Assembly: GCA_963682055.1 (NCBI GenBank)
Contig: OY821747.1
Span: 26,968,126-27,032,125 of the forward strand
Reading direction: 5' to 3'
Origin: Primula veris
Lineage: Eukaryota > Streptophyta > Magnoliopsida > Ericales > Primulaceae
DNA length: 64,000 bases
The position numbers and the translations under genes are program-made. Positions 57,901-64,000 of this stretch are shown piece by piece (the first letter of the stretch is position 1; the number at the start of each line of letters is the position of its first letter). The notes under the pieces are model-generated. The model saw nothing but the letters and a program-made list of their open reading frames with translations. It had not been told where the DNA came from and did no database searches.

Positions 57901-59205
57901 TGCAGGTTGGGTTGGATTGGGTCAGAGTTTTAATTGTAACGGATTGGGTTGAATTGATATTTAAATTTTATCCCCAATCCGACTCGGCATTTATATAGAT
58001 AAACCAATGACGTATAAATGTTTAATTCATGGTGTTTATTAAATTTACAACTTATATATGTCAAGTGAAAATCCAAAAATCTCATAAAAAATGTTAAAAA
58101 TATGATTTTTCTGCCTAGCCCCGTCTAATCATTGCTTATTCATTAAGACCTTCAAGCCCCACCTCCTCTCTTTAGTATGCAACTTTTGAAAATTTGATCC
58201 AAATTGATTATGTCACAATTTTCATGTGATCAATTTTCGCTGAAGATGCATATTGATATTGGTTATTGAATATTTAGTAAAGTAATTATTGATAACATGT
58301 ATACTTAAAAATATAAGTAAAAAAAAAAATTAAAATATTTTTACAGATATGCTCACTTTCTAATTATATTTCATAAGCATTTCCTTTCAACACATCTCCA
58401 TTTTATCATGTCGTTGACCACTAGCCCTCTCCATAAGTGGTTGTGTGGGTTTTACACCGTTGGCTATGAAAGCCTCGACCGATATGATAAACTTGAATTT
58501 AAATTAATATGGAACTTTGTGATAATAAAATTGTAAATATGGAACAAATATTGGAGCAAATCCGTACATATCGATTAAAATGGGATGTTATTGCAATATA
58601 CTAATATACATGCAGGCTTTGAGATTATTCTTAGGTCGAAGTCTCGAAGATGAATATGTAAACAAGTATATGTTTGTAATTTTATGTAAGTGAATATCAA
58701 GGGAGAAAATTTATATCAACAAGTGAATACTTTTTCGGAAAAGTAAAATAGAAATTTTGCTTAATTTTTATTTTTCTGATTTCAATTTATATACTTTAAA
58801 AAAAAATCATGATATTATATGGAAAACATTTTAGCACTCTTTTATTTCTAACATTTTTTTCTACATAAGGAAAAACTGTAATATAGCATATTTATTTATT
58901 TTTCTTATTTAGCATTCCTAATTTTTTCTTAATAATCTTTAAAAGACTTCATGCATGCTTTTTTTGGATAAAAAAAAATATTTTGTGGCCTTTTTTACTT
59001 TTTTCTATATAGTAAAAGATGGCATATGGAGAAAAAATGTATATAGGGCAAAAACGTAAAATGCTATAAAAGTTAGATGACGTCGATGAATTCGGATTTG
59101 CTAGGCCTGGTAATTCATCTTAACAGACGCCTCCTAAAAATTGGTATAACTGTATAAGTACAATGTATTATTATTAATTGCTACTGTAATTTCTAATAGT
59201 TTATG
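54981..59205. other. HD-Zip promoter region and gene-free AT-rich stretch
   Basis: Presumed 5' leader and promoter of the HD-Zip gene, reading leftwards, lie at about 54981-55500. No further gene is seen to 59205. A low-complexity element occupies 57480-57985, and a TA run is at 55699-55712. Confidence 0.45.
57475..57985. mobile_element. Low-complexity element of AACCCG/GGGTTGG words
   Basis: Opens with GGTGGGCAAAAAATC, followed by ACCCAACCCGTATGAATTGG. It closes with GGTTGGGTTGGATTGGG and CCCCAATCCGACTCGGCA. The symmetrical G-T/A-C word content is typical of plant hAT-like MITEs beginning GGTGGGCA. Exact ends were not resolved. Confidence 0.5.
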
Positions 59206-60113
59206 GTACTCGGAGCCAGGAATCAGGTTCAGCGGGGCACAACTAGTCCATAAGTTAGCGGTGTATCTTAATGAACAATATATTAAAAAACAATAAATGG
59301 TAAATGTTTTAACATGAATTATGTATGTTATTAGGATACGAAGCAAACTAAAATTTATGAACAATTTACTAACTTTGATTCGTAGAGAAGTTTTTTTTAA
59401 AATTATTTCGAGCAAGAAAGATAAAATAAATAGTAATTTGGGTGAATTTTCATGTATTGGCTTACTATGCTAGAAATGAAATTTATGATAAACTCTCTCT
59501 TATATTGATTAACCGTATTGGTAAATAATTAAACTAAGACCAAATAGTAATTGAATGACCAAATAGTAATTGAATAAAATGATTAATTAATGTATGCTAA
59601 TGGAATACAAAATGAAAACTTTTTTAGAATATTAAACAATATATAAGTAAAACAAGCGGGTACTATTGAACAAAATAAAATTAAACCAACCAAATAAAAT
59701 ATTCTATGCATATAATAAATGTTAGGTTATTGTATAAATTGTGAAGACGAAATTGTTTAAAAAAACAGTAGGAGAAACATAAAATCACGCAGGCGCCACT
59801 ATAAGAAAAAGTTTATTTACCATAATAATTTTTTTTTAGTTATGTTGGTAAATTGGGTGTGATTAAATTTTAGCAACAAATAGCAATATAATTTGTTGTT
59901 AAACTGTTGCTAAAATTTAGCCACAACTATTTTAACAACATAACTGGAAAAAAATTATGATACTAAATGAACTTTTCTTGTCGTGTGCGAATTGAAAACA
60001 TTAACCAACTGAAGTAGGAAAGCCAATATGTTAGAATATACAATATATAACCACACGAATCAAATTCAGTGAAGGCAGCAGCCCCCGCTAAGCCTAGGTT
60101 GGCTCCGCCCCTG
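59206..60113. mobile_element. Non-autonomous hAT-like element, host to a nested CACTA foldback
   Basis: The left end GTACTCGGAGCCAGGAATC, with CGGGGCACAACTAG behind it, and the right end TTGGCTCCGCCCCTG belong to the same GTGGCGGAGCC family as the element at 40922. The 8-bp flanks AGTTTATG and AGTGTACT match at 5 of 8, so the insertion is old. A CACTA-type foldback is inserted at 59797-59985. Confidence 0.65.
59797..59985. mobile_element. CACTA-type foldback nested in the hAT-like element
   Basis: Starts CACTATAAGAAAAAGTTTA and ends with the near complement (inwards CACGACAAGAAAAGTTCA). The arms continue through AGTTATGTTG/CAACATAACT and TAAATTTTAGC blocks. The 3-bp flanks are CGC and TGC. 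It is related to the foldback at 51886. Confidence 0.8.
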
Positions 60114-60497
60114 AGTGTACTAATTGCTTATGATTCCGGCTAAATTATAAATGGTTAATAACTAACTTATTAATTATATTCTCAAATTCAATAATAACTT
60201 GCCGCCTACTCATCTGTATAGAGTAGGTATTGGTAATGATGAAAATGTTTGGTCATGTATGTGTTCTTTTCTAATCAGAGGGTAGGCACAACATAACACC
60301 TAGATTAACTACCAAGAAAGAAAGCAAGATATCCATGCATTTAATTTAATCGTTAGGTTAGAAATTTTTATTCAATTCAAAAAAATTCTTAAAAATGGAA
60401 AACGCATTGAGGTGTTAGTCATGTTTTGCCAAAGAAACAACGTGCACCATATTGTGTATGGACTCATTAGTATTTTAAAACACACGCGACCAGAGAG

Positions 60498-61221
60498 CAG
60501 GGGTGTAAATGGTTCAGATTAACATAGATTAGCTTGGATTCTAAACCGAACCATTATATAACGGATTAAAAAAAAATCAATCTAAATCAAGCTATTTATG
60601 TTTTTAATCAAAACAGAACCAGACCTAACATATGATGCATGAGATCTGTTTGGTTCGAGTTTGCAGATTCAACAGTTTGAAGAGGATTCGAATTAGATTC
60701 AGTATTGACTATGTTTGTCATTCGTTCTGAAATCCACTTCAAAACACATAGCACTGATTTCAAATAAAAGATGCTCAACACTAAACACCTAATTGCAAAC
60801 ATCACTAATGAACATACTTTTAAAACATAAATGATAGAAAGCATAAATGTCAAATTTTTCATAAAAATAAAATAAAGAACTCTTGCAATACTGTAAGTTT
60901 AAATAACAAACAAAATACCAAAAAAACAAAATTCAAATTGTCATATAAGACAATTTTTATTAGTATTGGGTCGGATTTAAAGAGGTCACTTTTTAGTGGG
61001 TACAACAGATCTAATTTAATGGTTCGAATCGGATTCGATCGCTCGGATTGGTTTGTTCTGTTTCAGATTAACATTAACAATAATGAACTTGTGACCAAAC
61101 CATTGCAAACGGATTTGAAAATTTTGAATTTAAAATCAAATTGTTTAAAGCCTAAATCAAACCTTATAACTAGCATTGAGATCTCGGATTTATGGGATCC
61201 CATATTTAACTTGCAGCCCTA
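60498..61221. mobile_element. hAT-like MITE beginning CAGGGGTGTAAATGG
   Basis: The left end CAGGGGTGTAAATGG and the right end ATTTAACTTGCAGCCCTA are imperfect inverted repeats of a widespread plant family. The interior is rich in AACCAAAC/GGTTCGG words. No convincing 8-bp flanking duplication was found. Confidence 0.6.
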
Positions 61222-62739
61222 ATTAAGAGGCAGCTACTTTTTAGAAATTGTTAAATTTGGTAGAACTAAATTTAGTAAATATATATTGAAAGTTAAATAT
61301 TAATAGCTTGATCACTCTTCCTAAATGTGATGTTAGTTTCATAGGACTAAACATCAGCTGGCCAACCTATATATTAAAATGTGACTTACACCAAAAATCT
61401 ATACTAAAATCTATATATTAAAAGGTAACATATATATATATATGTTAAAATGTGACCTATGAACAAAAATGTTATTAAAATGTGACATATGAACACAAAT
61501 GTTCTTAAAAGGTGACCGACCACCACCGACCCATATATGACTCACTATAGTGTAATGTCTTGCATTTTAGTTTTCCTTTCATAATCATACTAATAACAGT
61601 TTAAGAACAAATAACCATTTTTTATGTACGAGCAGATTGGATTAACCGGATCAGGTTGGTTAGGACTTTAATATCTTTCCGTCCAAAGTTAATTTTATTC
61701 TCGTCCAATGAAGGTTATTATTATTAGAAAATAAGTAAGCCAATGAGTGGGTAATTGTGACAGAAAATTAGTTTCATACACTCACTCCAATTGAATAGAT
61801 GTGAGCTATGTTACCATGCACCATTCAGAAACAATGGATCAGCTATTCTTCGAGTACTCTTACTCTTGTCATATTTGGCGAATTCTTATCTCGAAATCTG
61901 GGTTAGTTGCTCAAAATGGTTCTTGGAGTTTTTGGGTGAAATAGGCAAATGCCATATAAAGTTAATACGGTTTCAAATTTTGATTGACATTCTCATTTCA
62001 TCTACCGTTTTGTATTTGACGGAAAATGAACGCTAGAATCTATCGAGATTCTAAAGTTTCATGGGAAACGACTATTAAATAGATTGAATTTTTAGTTGTT
62101 AATAACTTGAATAGATTCGAGAATGTACAAAAATAATGCTAAAAATAGATTTATTCAAAATGCTTGAAAGTTAGGCTTATCGTTTTTGAAATGAGGCGTT
62201 CTTTTTCGTTGTATTTGTTGCAGCCCTCGAGTATTGATCAAGCTTAATGGCTAATAAAATTGATTAATTTTCAAAAAAAAAAAAAAACACATATAAAACG
62301 AAGGAAATGATTAATTCCAGTCAAAACATACACCGTAACGTCTGACTGGCTAAAAGATAAAATCCAGTTTTCAAAAATTTGGTAAGTATAAGGTCGACAA
62401 TTTATTTACACGAGTTAGAAACCTTGACTAACAAAGATTTCTAAGAAAGATCTACCCTCTTTGACGGGTTATTTGATTGCTCAACATTATAGTCAAATTT
62501 TATTTAATTACTTGACCTAATAAATAAAAGATAGGCGCCTAAGAGGAAAAAGGATAAATTTAATCATCCATTCCTAAGCTAGATCTAGGCCGCCTATACA
62601 CATATATATGCTTGTGCATAGAGTACCTTTTTATGTATAAAGTGGTAAATTAGTTGCAATCAAAATCAAAATACTTTTTTAATTTGCAAGTGTTCGCTTT
62701 GGAAAAGCAGCAAACTGAAATTGGATAAGCATGCATGAC
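61222..62739. other. Gene-free AT-rich stretch
   Basis: No gene seen. Near 61380-61510 there are three degenerate copies of a short unit sharing ATTAAAATGTGACCTATGAA. A frame at 61791-62036 is unrecognised. Confidence 0.45.
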
Positions 62740-63498
62740 TAGCCCCCTAAATGAACCGAAACGAGTCGAACATAAATCTGTTTATTTTTATGAACTGAAA
62801 CACTTAGTCATATTCATTTAAATACGAACGAACGTTTGACGAATATGAACCGAACGTGTGACGAACATGAACCGACCGTTTGACGAGCTGAACACGATTT
62901 GTTCGTGAACGTCTATTTTCATTAATTCAAAACATATAATAATTAAAAAAATAATTTTTTCTATTTTATATATATAATTTTTAATAATTTTATCATGTAT
63001 TATTATGATAAAATTGTCTACAAATAAATAAAATGTTAGTTAATTAATTTATTTGACATTACAACATAATATTTTCTTAGTTTTAAGTTTATATATTCTA
63101 TTAGCACAAATTCTTTTTTACATATGTATAATTAAGTAATTTAACGAGTCGATCACTTAACAATAAAATCATGACTGTATTTATAGTATTATGATATAAA
63201 TTACTTTAATAAGTTTGAAATAATACAAACTATCATTAATATTATTGTAGTAGAAATAAGTTTATTAATTTGTAGTGATAATAGCTAGTTTTTGTTAAAT
63301 TATTAATATATTTAGTTTTTTTATTCAATCAAAATTTATATATATTTACACGAACACGAGTTTAGACGAAACGAACAGAATCGTCTTCATGCTCAGTTCA
63401 AACATTATATTATTGTTCATTATCATATTCGTTTATAAATGAATCGAAATTTAGCCGAACCGAATACGAACGAAGGATTCCACTCATTTACAGCCCTA
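62740..63498. mobile_element. hAT-like MITE with perfect 8-bp duplication
   Basis: Flanked by TGCATGAC at 62732-62739 and 63499-63506. The left end TAGCCCCCTAAATGAAC and the right end TCATTTACAGCCCTA are inverted repeats. The interior is AT-rich, bordered by CGAACATGAACCGA/CGAAACGAAC words. It has no coding frame. Confidence 0.85.
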
Positions 63499-63506
63499 TG
63501 CATGAC

Positions 63507-64000
63507 TTCGACACGGTTGAAATTAAATTTGAACACTTTTTAAGAGATTAGCGACTAAATTAAAATAAATTCACCCCGCTTTATTTTTTTTGTGTGAGGA
63601 TAACGAATAGTCTCAAGTTGTTAAATTATACCGTTCAAACCTTTAGACCCTAAAATATCATCCGAAAAAGTGAAATAATTACTGTGTTTATATTATATTT
63701 TCATCATGCATAAAAAACCTTATCGCTCAATAATAGATATACACCATCACAGTCGTAGGCTCACACATTTGGACACGTGCTTTGTGAGATTTGTTACTCA
63801 TGAAAACGATTGCTATAATTCTGTACAGAATCATCACATATAATTTAAACTAATTTAATCAGATTTCTACAGAGATCAAGGAAGAGAATAAATGAATAAC
63901 TAAACCAAAAACAGAAACTAGTTGATAAAAAAGCCGTCCTTTAATGTAAATAGAGTTAAGAACAAGGTTGTTTTGGTAGCTATGTAAGCACGGCTGGTCT
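63507..64000. other. Right-edge stretch without visible gene
   Basis: About 500 bp of ordinary AT-rich sequence. No gene or repeat was recognised. Confidence 0.5.

Noticed and set aside
61015..61045. tRNA T-loop-like GGTTCGAATC
   Set aside because: No cloverleaf can be drawn around it; it lies in a repetitive hAT-like interior rich in GGTTCG words.

Overview
The window looks like nuclear DNA of a flowering plant, probably a eudicot. It is AT-rich, has spliced genes with GT-AG introns, and is full of small plant DNA transposons (Stowaway, hAT-like, CACTA-like foldbacks, Mutator-like elements). The species cannot be named from the sequence alone.

Five ordinary host genes are supported. (1) Peroxisomal NAD-malate dehydrogenase, minus strand, cut by the left edge (1-2623). 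(2) An intronless SMI1/KNR4-like protein (7754-8779, +). (3) Cytochrome c oxidase subunit 6a (12423-18700, +), four small exons with a 5.2 kb first intron. (4) Mitochondrial cysteine desulfurase NFS1 (31532-38526, +), two exons around a 5.6 kb intron. (5) A class II HD-Zip transcription factor of the HAT22/HAT9 type (53350-54980, -), three exons. The rest is repeats, transposons and sequence in which no gene is visible.

The centrepiece is an 11.65 kb Mutator-like transposon at 19746-31393, between COX6A and NFS1. It carries two tail-to-tail genes, both reconstructable as continuous spliced frames: an 11-exon gene for a 1022-residue Ulp1-type (C48) protease protein on the plus strand and a 3-exon gene for a 727-residue MULE transposase on the minus strand. 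Its terminal inverted repeats are iterations of a short block (AAGGATTGGTCCA), and a 9-bp flanking duplication matches at 8 of 9 positions. Introns and the spacer carry on the order of a hundred or more copies of one short word, TCAGACTGTTT and its complement. A 1 kb internally deleted relative with the same ends and the same word lies inverted in COX6A intron 1. The right end of the large element is only 138 bp from the NFS1 start codon.

Both mitochondrial genes beside the transposon have a giant first intron built by repeated duplication. NFS1 intron 1 holds five decayed copies of its own exon 1 in an array of short repeats. COX6A intron 1 holds about ten copies of a degenerate unit plus a remnant of the end of exon 1.

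From 38.5 to 64 kb the window is mostly mobile and satellite DNA. There are hAT-like elements with target duplications, CACTA-type foldbacks (one nested in an hAT-like element), and two further elements with iterated inverted ends. One of those contains a 40-bp satellite with an 11-monomer, 441-bp higher-order period. The HD-Zip II gene is the only confident gene in this part.
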